Program-made: the position numbers and the translations under genes
Shown here: positions 30,496-37,865 of the stretch, one piece after another
How positions within the stretch are numbered: position 1 is the first letter of the stretch
Layout: each line of letters opens with the position of its first letter
Origin: a virus
Strand: one strand, 5' to 3'
IMG/VR virus record: IMGVR_UViG_3300044684_000054
Location: 1 to 39,867 of that record
DNA: 39,867 nucleotides
The notes under the pieces: generated by a model
Seen by the model: the letters and a program-made list of their open reading frames with translations, nothing else
Database searches by the model: none
Told to the model about the DNA's origin: nothing

Positions 30496-30510
30496 ACCAA
30501 GGAGCCTGAC
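30496..30510 (+). repeat. 15-base direct repeat carrying a ribosome site (copy 1)
   Basis: ACCAAGGAGCCTGAC occurs here and again at 30820-30834, each time directly before a start codon (GTG 30512 and ATG 30836). It holds the Shine-Dalgarno of both genes. Shared descent of the two leaders or local duplication is likely. Confidence 0.8.
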
Positions 30511-30511
30511 A

Positions 30512-30643
30512 GTGCTTCTTCTGATCCTCCTGCCATTGCTGAGCCCGGTTCGCGTGCTGAGGCATCAATGGCTAAACCGCAGCGGACCGAGCGAATCGAT
30601 CTGCGTTGCGCCGCCCAAATGTGGGCCGGAAGAGTACGGCTAG
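30512..30643 (+). CDS. Small membrane-leader protein (43 residues), GTG start
   Basis: A 43-residue frame from GTG 30512, eight bases after AAGGAG. It begins with a very hydrophobic helix (LLLILLPLLSPVRVL) and ends with a Cys-containing tail. It was found outside usual ATG rules and could be a signal-like or membrane peptide. Role unknown. Confidence 0.5.
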   Translation: MLLLILLPLLSPVRVLRHQWLNRSGPSESICVAPPKCGPEEYG

Positions 30644-30742
30644 CTACTGCCTCGTCGCTGTACGCGAGCGGTGGCGAGGCCGAAACCAAAAGATTGAGGA
30701 ATGCGCCAATACGCGCCCCGCCCTGGGTGACGGGACTTCAAT

Positions 30743-30776
30743 AAATCGGGCCGGCTAATTCGGCTTGGCCCGATTT
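30743..30776 (+). terminator. Long hairpin, probable attenuator
   Basis: AAATCGGGCC (30743-30752) and GGCCCGATTT (30767-30776) form a perfect ten-pair stem; the loop contains a further GCCG/CGGC pairing. It is followed by CTCTGA, so it lacks a long U-tract on the plus strand. It lies in a 192-base spacer before the gene at 30836 and could be a partial terminator or processing site. The rest of this spacer shows nothing else. Confidence 0.55.
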
Positions 30777-30819
30777 CTCTGACAAGCGGATTGTTCCAGT
30801 CCACTGCTCAGAGAAAACA

Positions 30820-30834
30820 ACCAAGGAGCCTGAC
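30820..30834 (+). repeat. 15-base direct repeat carrying a ribosome site (copy 2)
   Basis: Second exact copy of ACCAAGGAGCCTGAC (see 30496-30510), placed one base before ATG 30836. Confidence 0.8.
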
Positions 30835-30835
30835 C

Positions 30836-31057
30836 ATGAATACGAAGCAAGAGGCCGCAATTGCTCGCTGCTGCGACCACGAGAACCTTGTGGGGGAGTT
30901 GGTGGAGGCGTTGGAGAACTTCATGGAAGCGGTGGTCTTATTCGACCAAGCAATGGTCGATGGCGTGAACGTACAGGGCGCCGTCTCACGCTTCGTGGGC
31001 GCTAAAGACAACGCAAACCACATTCTCGCCAAGGCCAAAGAAGGAGCCCAGCCATGA
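30836..31057 (+). CDS. Small helical hypothetical protein
   Basis: A 73-residue, mostly helical acidic protein (LVGELVEALENFMEAVVLFDQA). AAGGAG lies nine bases before the ATG. Its composition resembles small phage proteins of the early operon that are annotated as hypothetical. It is the last gene before a 271-base structured spacer. Confidence 0.6.
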   Translation: MNTKQEAAIARCCDHENLVGELVEALENFMEAVVLFDQAMVDGVNVQGAVSRFVGAKDNANHILAKAKEGAQP

Positions 31058-31065
31058 ACTCAAGG

Positions 31066-31320
31066 CAGCGGTAACGCTACGCCTGGCGTAATGGGCGATC
31101 TGGTGGTGGCTCTACTCTAAATCACGTCGGCGCGGCGACGCTAAATAGCCCGTAGCCATTTGGCATATCTCCTAGTTGCGATTGGAGATAGAGCCACCAC
31201 CAGAGGGTGAAGTAACAGGGGAAGAGTTACGGCGCGCCAATCGGACGCGGGTTGGTCGGTCTGCATCGCGAGCTATAAGCGACACCTAGGTTACCCCCGC
31301 TAGGCACCCTCTCTAACAGG
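31066..31320 (+). ncRNA. Structured non-coding region with 16-bp inverted repeat
   Basis: No credible gene lies in this 271-base spacer. TCTGGTGGTGGCTCTA (31099-31114) and TAGAGCCACCACCAGA (31189-31204) are perfect 16-base complements separated by 74 bases; three more pairs extend the stem past a bulge. Inside, TATCTCC (31166-31172) can pair with GGAGATA (31184-31190), which competes with the outer stem, so two folds are possible. Further stems follow: CCAATC/GGTTGG around 31232-31255 and CTAG/CTAG near 31286-31302. This could be a regulatory RNA, a leader switch for the next genes, or an origin-type DNA structure. No known family is recognised. Confidence 0.6.
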
Positions 31321-31328
31321 AGACTGCA

Positions 31329-31526
31329 ATGCAATTCTCAAGAGATGTGAAGCACTACGCCAGCACGCCGCGCTCGCTGAGCTCCTCCAAGTTCGGGCCG
31401 TATGCACGGCTGTCGGTTGAACGGCGCAAGGGCTTGCTGGAAGGCGCAAAGAACTGGGCTTTCGCAATCGGCTTGGGGGTGTTCATTGGAACGGTTTTGT
31501 ATCTAGTTGTCCTTGTAAAGGCCTAA
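31329..31526 (+). CDS. Small membrane protein
   Basis: A 65-residue protein: basic N-terminal half, then a membrane helix near the C-terminus (NWAFAIGLGVFIGTVLYLVVLV). AGGAG lies eight bases before ATG 31329. Tail-anchored topology. It follows the structured spacer; its expression could be what the spacer controls. Function unknown. Confidence 0.6.
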   Translation: MQFSRDVKHYASTPRSLSSSKFGPYARLSVERRKGLLEGAKNWAFAIGLGVFIGTVLYLVVLVKA

Positions 31527-31529
31527 GAA

Positions 31530-32216
31530 ATGTCAAAGAAACTAAATTTGGCAGGTCTTAGATTTGAAAGGCTGCTGGCAATTTCAGAGGCAGGAAAGGC
31601 TAGCTGTGGAGCTACTCGCTGGATGTGCAAATGTGATTGTGGGAATACCGTGCTTGTCAGGACTAGTAGTTTGAAAAGCGGAAAAACGAAGTCATGCGGT
31701 TGCCTACACAATGAATTGGCATCCATCGCACTTCGAAAAGGAAGCGACCATCCCCTTCGAGATGCAAATCTTGTTTCATCAAGAACTCATGGCGAGAGTA
31801 GGACAAAAGAGTATCGGATTTGGACTCACATGATTGGAAGATGCCACAACAAAAACGACGCAGCATATAACAATTATGGTGGTCGAGGAATATATGTCTG
31901 CGACAGGTGGCGGAATTCCTTTGAGAATTTTATTGAAGATATGGGACGCCCAATGCCAGGTCAAAGCATTGATCGGATAGACAACAACGGCCCATATAGC
32001 AAAGAAAACTGCAGATGGGCAACTCGCAAGCAACAGTCCAGGAATACTAGAAGGAATGTAGTGCTTGAGTACAAGGGGCGGTCACTGACGGTGGTCGAGT
32101 GGAGCGAAGTTACTGGGATTAATGCGGCGTGCATATCCAAGAGGATTAAGAGCGGATGGACAGCAAAGCGCGCTCTTGAAACGCCAAAGAAGTCCTCTGT
32201 CGGCATTACTTCCTGA
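31530..32216 (+). CDS. Free-standing HNH homing endonuclease
   Basis: A 228-residue protein in the style of phage homing nucleases. An N-terminal zinc ribbon (MCKCDCGNTVLV, then KSCGCLH) leads to YGGRGIYVCDRWRNSFENF and then SIDRIDNNGPYSKENCRW, the HNH core of this family. The C-terminal part (LTVVEWSEVTGINAACISKR) is a NUMOD-like DNA-binding helix-turn-helix. Its base composition is clearly lower in GC than adjacent genes. It starts three bases after the upstream stop without disrupting a recognised gene. Confidence 0.85.
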   Translation: MSKKLNLAGLRFERLLAISEAGKASCGATRWMCKCDCGNTVLVRTSSLKSGKTKSCGCLHNELASIALRKGSDHPLRDANLVSSRTHGESRTKEYRIWTHMIGRCHNKNDAAYNNYGGRGIYVCDRWRNSFENFIEDMGRPMPGQSIDRIDNNGPYSKENCRWATRKQQSRNTRRNVVLEYKGRSLTVVEWSEVTGINAACISKRIKSGWTAKRALETPKKSSVGITS

Positions 32217-32272
32217 CATGGAAGACGACCTAGACGACGCTGCCGAATGGTTGAAATGGTACGAGGAAAGAA

Positions 32273-32383
32273 ATGGAAGCTGTCCTTCACGATCTGCGCG
32301 CCGCACTGACAGCGGCAATGCGCGAATGGCAGCGGTGCCGATGGCTACGCAAGTACGGAAACACGGACCGCTGCCCCTTTTAA
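32273..32383 (+). CDS. Small basic protein (36 residues)
   Basis: A 36-residue frame (MEAVLHDLRAALTAAMREWQ, then a basic stretch and TDRCPF) with AGGAAAG before the ATG. Amphipathic helix followed by Arg-rich segment. It lies between the homing nuclease and the recombinase ATPase. Possibly a small DNA-binding or remnant gene. Confidence 0.45.
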   Translation: MEAVLHDLRAALTAAMREWQRCRWLRKYGNTDRCPF

Positions 32384-32407
32384 AGCAATCAGCAAAGGAA
32401 TCAAGAA

Positions 32408-33070
32408 ATGAGCATAGCCTGCATGATCATCGGAGAGAGCGGGACCGGAAAGAGCACGAGCCTCCGCAACCTTGACCCAGACAACACGCTGCTGATTCAA
32501 GCAGTCAAGAAGCCTCTTCCGTTCCGCTCGACCAACTGGAAGCCGGTTGTAAAGGGCCAAGGCGGATCGGTTTTCGTGACAGACAACAGCGCCCATATCG
32601 TTGGCGCCATGCAGCGCACCGATAAGGAAATCATCGTCATTGACGACTTCCAGTACGTGCTTGCAAACGAGTTCATGCGCCGCGTCACCGACAACGAGAC
32701 GGGCAATGGCGCATTCGCCAAGTACAACGAGATTGCCCGTCACGCATGGGATGTGCTGATGGCTTCGACCTCACTGCCGGATCACAAGCGCGTCTACATC
32801 CTGAGCCACACCAGCACGGACGACTTCGGCAAGACCAAGATCAAGACCATCGGCAAGCTGCTCGACGAAAAAATCGTCATGGAGGGGCTTGTGACCATCG
32901 TCCTGCGCACTGTGGTTGCCAATGGTGACTACATGTTCAGTACCAAGAATAACGGCCAAGACACGGTGAAGTCACCCATCGGCCTCTTTGAGTCTGACCT
33001 GATCGAGAACGATCTCGCCCAGGTGGATAAGGCGATCACTGCCTACTACGACCTGAAGCAAGCAGCCTAA
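32408..33070 (+). CDS. Sak4-type RecA-like ATPase, single-strand annealing/recombination protein
   Basis: A 220-residue P-loop ATPase: Walker A GESGTGKST at residues 9-17, Walker B IIVIDD at 75-80, followed by the FMRRVTDNETGNGAFAKYNEIARHAW region and KTKIKTIGKLLDEK. This is the compact core of phage Sak4-type ATPases (AAA_24/RecA-like), which anneal DNA with a partner SSB. An SSB gene follows 11 bases later, the standard pairing. It would drive phage recombination and rescue of replication forks. Confidence 0.85.
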   Translation: MSIACMIIGESGTGKSTSLRNLDPDNTLLIQAVKKPLPFRSTNWKPVVKGQGGSVFVTDNSAHIVGAMQRTDKEIIVIDDFQYVLANEFMRRVTDNETGNGAFAKYNEIARHAWDVLMASTSLPDHKRVYILSHTSTDDFGKTKIKTIGKLLDEKIVMEGLVTIVLRTVVANGDYMFSTKNNGQDTVKSPIGLFESDLIENDLAQVDKAITAYYDLKQAA

Positions 33071-33081
33071 AGGAACCAAGC

Positions 33082-33762
33082 ATGTACACACTCGACAAGC
33101 AAGCAGCCATGAACGCCGATAGCACGGGCAAGTGGCTCACCGAAACCGGCAAGTATGTTGGACGCATCCTGTGCGCCGAAGACATCAAGTCGGACCGCAC
33201 TGGCACGAAGGGCATTGCGTTGACGTTGCAAGCCAACGATGGACGCGAAACTCGTCAGTTCATTTACACCCAGAAAGAAGACGGCACTCGCCTCTCTGGT
33301 TTCGATCTGGTGATGGCGATCATGACGTGCCTGAAGATTCGCGACATGCAGCCGGTTGACGGTCAGGTGAAGCGCTGGGACAAAGATGCAAAGCAGGAAT
33401 ACACCGAACAGGGCAAGGTGTATCCGGCGCTGGCAAACAAACAGATCGGCTTCCTGCTACAGAAGACAGAAGAGGAAAGCCGCAAGAATCCGGGTGAAAC
33501 CGCATGGAGCGCAAAGCTGGTCGGTGTGTTTGAGGCGCTAACTGAGCTGACCGCTTCGGAAATTCTGAGCGGGGAAAAGACGCCTAAGGCCCTTGCACAG
33601 CGCGTTGCAATGCTTGCTGATCGCCCGATGAAGAAGCGCCCGGCTGCAAGCCATAGCTCAGCAAACGCATACGCCAACGCATCGAATGGCGGCGGGTCAA
33701 GCATCGATGACGATATTCCCTTCCTTCAGCACATGCGGGGTTTTGCGGGTCACGCAATCTGA
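33082..33762 (+). CDS. ssb: Single-stranded DNA-binding protein, Sak4 partner
   Basis: A 226-residue protein. The N-terminal 130 residues form a beta-rich OB-type domain (KWLTETGKYVGRIL, TKGIALTLQANDG, TRQFIYTQKEDG). A Ser/Asn/Gly-rich linker leads to SSIDDDIPF. DDDIPF is the acidic SSB tip that recruits recombination and repair proteins. Normally the tip is at the very end; here 12 further residues (LQHMRGFAGHAI) follow it. The gene sits between the ATPase and NinB in a recombination cluster. Confidence 0.85.
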   Translation: MYTLDKQAAMNADSTGKWLTETGKYVGRILCAEDIKSDRTGTKGIALTLQANDGRETRQFIYTQKEDGTRLSGFDLVMAIMTCLKIRDMQPVDGQVKRWDKDAKQEYTEQGKVYPALANKQIGFLLQKTEEESRKNPGETAWSAKLVGVFEALTELTASEILSGEKTPKALAQRVAMLADRPMKKRPAASHSSANAYANASNGGGSSIDDDIPFLQHMRGFAGHAI

Positions 33763-33767
33763 CAGCC

Positions 33768-34049
33768 ATGATTGACTTCAAAGACATTCCTGAAGAGCTG
33801 ATCCGAGCACGCGGGCAGTACGCAACTGTGCGATCCGCGTTGGATGACGAGATGCGCAACATGCAGACGCTTTGCGCTGTCATCACGTCTCGGTCAGCAT
33901 CGGTTCTGCGCGATCTGCAAGAAGGCCACGATGTGAAGCACGTCCTAGACGAAATGCGCGGCAAGATCAACGAGATGGAATTGTCCGCGCAGTCGATCAA
34001 GGCGCTTCAAGCACAACGCGCTGAACTGAAGTCAGCCGCCTGGAGTTGA
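33768..34049 (+). CDS. Coiled-coil hypothetical protein
   Basis: A 93-residue, almost entirely helical protein (MIDFKDIPEELIRARGQYATV, then heptad-like EMRGKINEMELSAQSIKALQA). It sits between SSB and NinB and probably belongs to the recombination cluster, but no function can be read. Confidence 0.62.
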   Translation: MIDFKDIPEELIRARGQYATVRSALDDEMRNMQTLCAVITSRSASVLRDLQEGHDVKHVLDEMRGKINEMELSAQSIKALQAQRAELKSAAWS

Positions 34050-34050
34050 T

Positions 34051-34446
34051 ATGTCCTTTGCAAAAACCTTCGTCCTGCGCGGCGAGCCCAACGCACAAGC
34101 CCTGTGGAACTTCCTCAAGCACAACTGGAGGGCGCTGGCTGATGCTGGAAAGCCGCTTGCTGTGTCGGTGGCAGAGCATAGGGCAAAGCGATCCACGGAT
34201 CAGAACAAACGTCTCTGGGCGCTCCTGACCGAGATTGCCGAGCAGGCGATGCTGGACGGCAAGCACTACAGCGCCGAAGCGTGGCATGAGCACTTTAAGA
34301 GGCAATTCGTGGGGGTGGAGGAATTGCCTGGCGGCGGCACGGTTGGCATCTCCACAACAACACTGAACGTCGAAGAGTTTGCGGCCTATATGACCCGCAT
34401 TGAGGCATGGGCAGCGCAGACGTTCGGCATCGAGTTCACGCAATAG
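34051..34446 (+). CDS. ninB: NinB-family recombination protein
   Basis: A 131-residue protein with AVSVAEHRAKRSTDQNKRLW, then AEAWHEHFKRQFVG and GTVGISTTTLNVEEFAAYM, a good match to the NinB/Orf family of lambda. NinB (Orf) binds SSB and single-stranded DNA and works in RecBCD-independent recombination. The preceding SSB gene provides its partner. Lambda NinB is about 146 residues, so length agrees. Confidence 0.88.
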   Translation: MSFAKTFVLRGEPNAQALWNFLKHNWRALADAGKPLAVSVAEHRAKRSTDQNKRLWALLTEIAEQAMLDGKHYSAEAWHEHFKRQFVGVEELPGGGTVGISTTTLNVEEFAAYMTRIEAWAAQTFGIEFTQ

Positions 34447-34457
34447 ACGAGGAAGAC

Positions 34458-34763
34458 ATGGACAAGAACTACACACCAGGGCCATGGCACGTAGAGATGA
34501 ATCGTCAGTATCAGTACAAGGTGTACGGGCCAAGCAGGAACATAAATAAATGGCCTGCCGCAATTGCGACGCTCGGGTCTCCTAGAAATGTAGACCCGAC
34601 AGAGACTGACATTGGAAAGCAAGACCGAGCTAACGCTAACTTGATTTCTGCTGCTCCCGATCTTTTGGAAGCGCTGCAGGCAGTGATCGCAGTCGCCGAT
34701 CGCGCCACTGACGAGTTTGACCGCTCACGCGCTGCAATCGCTAAGGCACTGGGGGACTCCTAA
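34458..34763 (+). CDS. Conserved phage hypothetical protein
   Basis: A 101-residue protein with NYTPGPWHVEMNR at the start and ANANLISAAPDLLEAL at the end. This TPGPWH...ANAxLIxAAPxLLE pattern is a widespread phage family of unknown function. Start ATG 34458 is chosen because the family begins just before TPGPW. Confidence 0.7.
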   Translation: MDKNYTPGPWHVEMNRQYQYKVYGPSRNINKWPAAIATLGSPRNVDPTETDIGKQDRANANLISAAPDLLEALQAVIAVADRATDEFDRSRAAIAKALGDS

Positions 34764-34764
34764 C

Positions 34765-35067
34765 ATGCCATCCGATCTGAGAGAGGCTTTTGAAGACTGG
34801 GCGATCCGAAATTGGTACCCAGTCAAACGAACGCCCACGAACGAATACGACGATGAGGAAACCCGCGACGCCTATGAAGGCTGGCTCGCCTGCGTCAAGC
34901 ACCTTGAAGAGACATTGAAGGATGCGGCCCGCTACCGACAGCTGCGCCGTGGCCAGAAATTCAGCATCGTCAACGGAATCGGCGACGTGTTACGCGCCGA
35001 AGAACTCGATGCAGCCGTTGACGCCGCCATCGTCGCAACCCAGGGAGATGGAAATGAAAAGGCCTGA
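34765..35067 (+). CDS. Conserved phage hypothetical protein
   Basis: A 100-residue acidic helical protein (REAFEDWAIRNWYPVKRTPT, YEGWLACVKHLEETL). Start ATG 34765 comes directly after the previous stop and is preferred to the longer frame. Similar short proteins occur beside TPGPW-type genes in other phages. Function unknown. Confidence 0.62.
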   Translation: MPSDLREAFEDWAIRNWYPVKRTPTNEYDDEETRDAYEGWLACVKHLEETLKDAARYRQLRRGQKFSIVNGIGDVLRAEELDAAVDAAIVATQGDGNEKA

Positions 35068-35365
35068 TCTGCTCAAAGCCGCCATCAATTGCCCGCACCA
35101 GATCACGGAGAAATCGGTGATCCTGCATTTCGATGAGAAGGCACACGGCCACAACGCATTGCAGCAACTTGGCAATCGTCTCGAACGCGAATTGCATACT
35201 GCCGCCGCGTCGAATGGTGACCTGGTGATAATTCGGGCTGCAATCACCGATGACAAGAATGATGTCACAGGATTGCGTGATGCGATCCGCGTGCTCTCTC
35301 CGACATTCCAGCAATGGATCGGCGACTGCCTCGATGAACTTGAAATGCTCCGTTCGCGGGCGTAA
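35054..35365 (+). CDS. Small alpha/beta hypothetical protein
   Basis: A 103-residue protein: KRPDLLKAAINCP start, then strand ITEKSVILHFD, helices, strand GDLVIIRAAITDD, and a closing helix. AGGGAG lies before ATG 35054, which overlaps the previous gene by 14 bases. Not recognised. Confidence 0.6.
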   Translation: MKRPDLLKAAINCPHQITEKSVILHFDEKAHGHNALQQLGNRLERELHTAAASNGDLVIIRAAITDDKNDVTGLRDAIRVLSPTFQQWIGDCLDELEMLRSRA

Positions 35366-35379
35366 CCAGGGCGAAGAAC

Positions 35380-36606
35380 ATGACGCTGAGTGAAGAACAA
35401 CGCAAAGCTTTGGAAGCCGCCATTCGAGTCATGAGCGACGGCAATCACAACGCAAAAATGGCGGGTGAACTGCAAACGCTTCTGGAACGCGCGCAGGCTG
35501 ATGCTCGGCCCGTGGGCGAGGCAGTTCCAATGCCCGGCGGAAATGGCGGGTTCACATGCGCCGTTTTCAACCATATCGATGTACCTGTCGGCACCAAGCT
35601 CTACACCGCCCCGCCTGCCGAATCTGCGGGCGTGGCGTTGAGCGATGACGACTTGCGTTTTGTGCAACGAGTGCTGGAAAGCGACGCTCCGCAAAAAGAC
35701 CGCGAACGCGCGCGTGAGTTGATCGTCTCAGCTCGCCTCGCCCGCACCCATGCTGCGGATGGGGAGGCGGGCGGCACGGCGAACACGCTGGCAGGCTTTA
35801 AAGGTGCGTGCGCAGTGAGTGGCCGGCTGCCGACTGAGCAGGAAATTTGGGACGCTGGAGTTCGCTCTGGGATGCGTCGCGCAGAAGCCGCCCAGCAGCA
35901 GGCCGAGCGGAGCGACGGCGAGGCGGCTTATTGGAAACGCGAAGCGGAAACATGGCGACGTGCGTGTGAGGCGACTGAAAGGGAATTGCGCGAGGCACGA
36001 CAAGCATTACCGCAGACCGAGCCGGGGACGGTCGTGGATGCTATTTTCCAGAAGCACGCACCCGCGTGGCACGACCGAGACCCGGAAGTGTGTCGCCAGA
36101 TTGCAGCGGAGATCATTGAGGCCCAGCAGGCCGAGCCCCAGACCTTCGTGCAGAAATGGACCGCTGCCATCAAATCGTTGCCGATGGGAGAGCAGCAGGC
36201 CGAGCCGGGAGCGGATGAGCGCACGACGAGTGCCTACGCGGTATTCCTTCGCGCATACCGCGCCGGACTTCCACTAGATGAAGCATTTGCGCAAGGATTG
36301 CGCGCCGCCCAGTCCGGCCAGCGGGCGGGTGTGGCGGAGCGCATCTATCCTGACGCACTTTCCGACGCCCTCCGCCACGTGCTCGGCTTCCCGAACTTCA
36401 AGTGCTCTCCCTTTGCGCACCTGATGCGTGACGCAGGGGCAACCATCAAGAGAAAGGCTGAAGACGAGCAAGCGGTTGTGCTGCATTGGCTCATCAAGCT
36501 GGTGCTTGACCACGGCGAAAAGTGGGCGGACGCGGCGCAAGAAGAGATGAAGGCTATGCGCGAGAAGATCGTCGCCGCCCCCACGCAGCAGGAGGGCGGG
36601 AAGTGA
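35380..36606 (+). CDS. Large hypothetical protein, modular
   Basis: A 408-residue protein that reads as several small phage modules joined: a front end (EEQRKALEAAIRVMSD), a segment with PVGTKLYTAPP typical of DUF551-adjacent proteins, an AARRAEA-type coiled-coil centre (about 155-210) and a C-terminal helical region. Repeated QQAEPQ/QQAERS-like stretches separate them. No enzyme motif. Possibly a tandem fusion of early accessory proteins. Its stop overlaps the next gene's GTG start (GTGA). Confidence 0.6.
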   Translation: MTLSEEQRKALEAAIRVMSDGNHNAKMAGELQTLLERAQADARPVGEAVPMPGGNGGFTCAVFNHIDVPVGTKLYTAPPAESAGVALSDDDLRFVQRVLESDAPQKDRERARELIVSARLARTHAADGEAGGTANTLAGFKGACAVSGRLPTEQEIWDAGVRSGMRRAEAAQQQAERSDGEAAYWKREAETWRRACEATERELREARQALPQTEPGTVVDAIFQKHAPAWHDRDPEVCRQIAAEIIEAQQAEPQTFVQKWTAAIKSLPMGEQQAEPGADERTTSAYAVFLRAYRAGLPLDEAFAQGLRAAQSGQRAGVAERIYPDALSDALRHVLGFPNFKCSPFAHLMRDAGATIKRKAEDEQAVVLHWLIKLVLDHGEKWADAAQEEMKAMREKIVAAPTQQEGGK

Positions 36607-37262
36607 TCGCAGCCCTGTTTGTCGAGACTGACGGCGCCTACTTCGGACTGCCTGGAGTGGAGCCCTGGGACGAGGAAAAGGATGCGCGGCGATACACCGG
36701 ACCGCTTCCGGTTGTCGCGCATCCTCCCTGCCAGCGCTGGGGCCGTTACTGGCATGGAGCGCCCAATAAGCCGAACCAATATCGCCTGGGTGAGGATGAA
36801 GGCTGCTTCGCTGCCGCCCTGACAGCGGTGCGCAACTATGGCGGCGTGATCGAGCATCCGGCTCACTCGCATGCCTGGCGTTACTTCGGGCTGAAGACAC
36901 CCCCGAAGTCTGGCGGATGGGTCAAGGCTGACGAATTCGGCGGATGGACATGCTATGTCGAGCAAGGTCACTACGGCCACATGAGCCGCAAAGCAACTTG
37001 GCTCTACGCAGTCGGCACCGAGTTGCCAGAACTGAAATGGGGGCCGAGCGAGCAGCGCATCCACCCGGTTGCGCTCGAGCGCTACGGCTACGAGAAGGCG
37101 CGACGCATTGGCATGATGGCCATGGTCGGCGGCAAGGACAAGACCAAAATCCGCAACGCCACACCGCCTGAATTTCGTGACGTTCTGCTGGCGATCGCAT
37201 CAACCGTCAACCGCGCAGACGCGCTGGCACAGAAGGAGGGAAGATATGCCGATCAAGTCTGA
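36603..37262 (+). CDS. PCQ-motif protein, DNA methyltransferase-like
   Basis: A 219-residue protein starting with GTG 36603. VVAHPPCQRWGRYW carries the PPCQ of motif IV of cytosine-5 methyltransferases, and EHPAHSHAWRYFGL and GHMSRKATWLYAVG are later conserved blocks. The S-adenosylmethionine loop (motif I, F-x-G-x-G) is not visible, so catalysis is uncertain. Very similar small proteins are present in many phages and are usually left unnamed. It might be a reduced methyltransferase, an anti-restriction factor or a nucleotide-metabolism enzyme. It overlaps the following HNH gene by 17 bases. Confidence 0.6.
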   Translation: MIAALFVETDGAYFGLPGVEPWDEEKDARRYTGPLPVVAHPPCQRWGRYWHGAPNKPNQYRLGEDEGCFAAALTAVRNYGGVIEHPAHSHAWRYFGLKTPPKSGGWVKADEFGGWTCYVEQGHYGHMSRKATWLYAVGTELPELKWGPSEQRIHPVALERYGYEKARRIGMMAMVGGKDKTKIRNATPPEFRDVLLAIASTVNRADALAQKEGRYADQV

Positions 37263-37689
37263 GAACCGCGGCCGCTATCCGGCCAACTGGCAAGAGATTC
37301 GCGCGTCGATCCTGGCGCGCGCCGGAAATCGCTGCGAGCAATGCTGTGCGGTCAATGGCGACATCATTGCGCGCGGCATCGGCAAGGACGTTGACACCTA
37401 CATGACGCACGAGGCGCATGTGTTCGATGCCAACAATGGGAGGTATCTCGGCCAGTGGCGCATGTCTGACTACGAGTGCAATCAGGATGGCGTCAAGATC
37501 GTGCTAACCATCGCGCATCTCGACCACACGCCAGAGAACTGCGACCCGGACAACCTGCGCGCCTGGTGCCAGCGGTGCCACTTACGATACGACGCGAAGC
37601 ACCACGCTGAGAACGCACGCCGCACGCGGCACGAACGCAAGGCAGTCGGCGATCTGTTCGCAGCCGCAGCCACTGGAGAGAGCAAGTGA
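37246..37689 (+). CDS. HNH nuclease
   Basis: A 147-residue protein: ILARAGNRCEQC at residues 18-29, a middle insertion with EAHVFDANNGRYLG, then LTIAHLDHTPENCDPDNLRAWCQRCHLRYD. Paired CxxC motifs around an AHLDH-N-H core define an HNH zinc nuclease. The ribosome site AGGAGGG precedes ATG 37246. In phage genomes such small HNH proteins may help packaging or recombination, or act selfishly; here it pairs with the PCQ-motif gene upstream. Confidence 0.82.
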   Translation: MPIKSENRGRYPANWQEIRASILARAGNRCEQCCAVNGDIIARGIGKDVDTYMTHEAHVFDANNGRYLGQWRMSDYECNQDGVKIVLTIAHLDHTPENCDPDNLRAWCQRCHLRYDAKHHAENARRTRHERKAVGDLFAAAATGESK

Positions 37690-37865
37690 AAGAACGCGAG
37701 TACAACTTCTTCATCAACCTAGGCGACATGCTGGGAATCCTGGGCACAGGAATCGCGCTTTGGAAAGGTGAATGGTTATGGGCTGCCATCATGGCGGTTT
37801 TGACGGCGCGATGCTGGACCTCATATTTGCGGCGCGCACAGCCTAGCGTGCAGGGAGGGGAGTGA
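37686..37865 (+). CDS. Small membrane protein (59 residues), GTG start
   Basis: A 59-residue frame coupled by GTGA to the HNH gene. It has two hydrophobic stretches (GDMLGILGTGIALW, WLWAAIMAVLTA) and a polar tail. Overlap with the next gene (TGATG) supports translation. Role unknown. Confidence 0.55.
   Translation: MKEREYNFFINLGDMLGILGTGIALWKGEWLWAAIMAVLTARCWTSYLRRAQPSVQGGE

Noticed and set aside
31058-31328. tRNA gene in the structured spacer
   Set aside because: The stems do not form a cloverleaf and there is no anticodon arm or TTCRA loop; no tRNA was recognised anywhere in the window.
32218-32475. Frame starting MEDDLDDAAEWLKWYEERNG
   Set aside because: The start looks gene-like but the frame then becomes Arg/Ser-rich, overlaps the 36-residue frame and runs into the recombinase ATPase start; probably a remnant.
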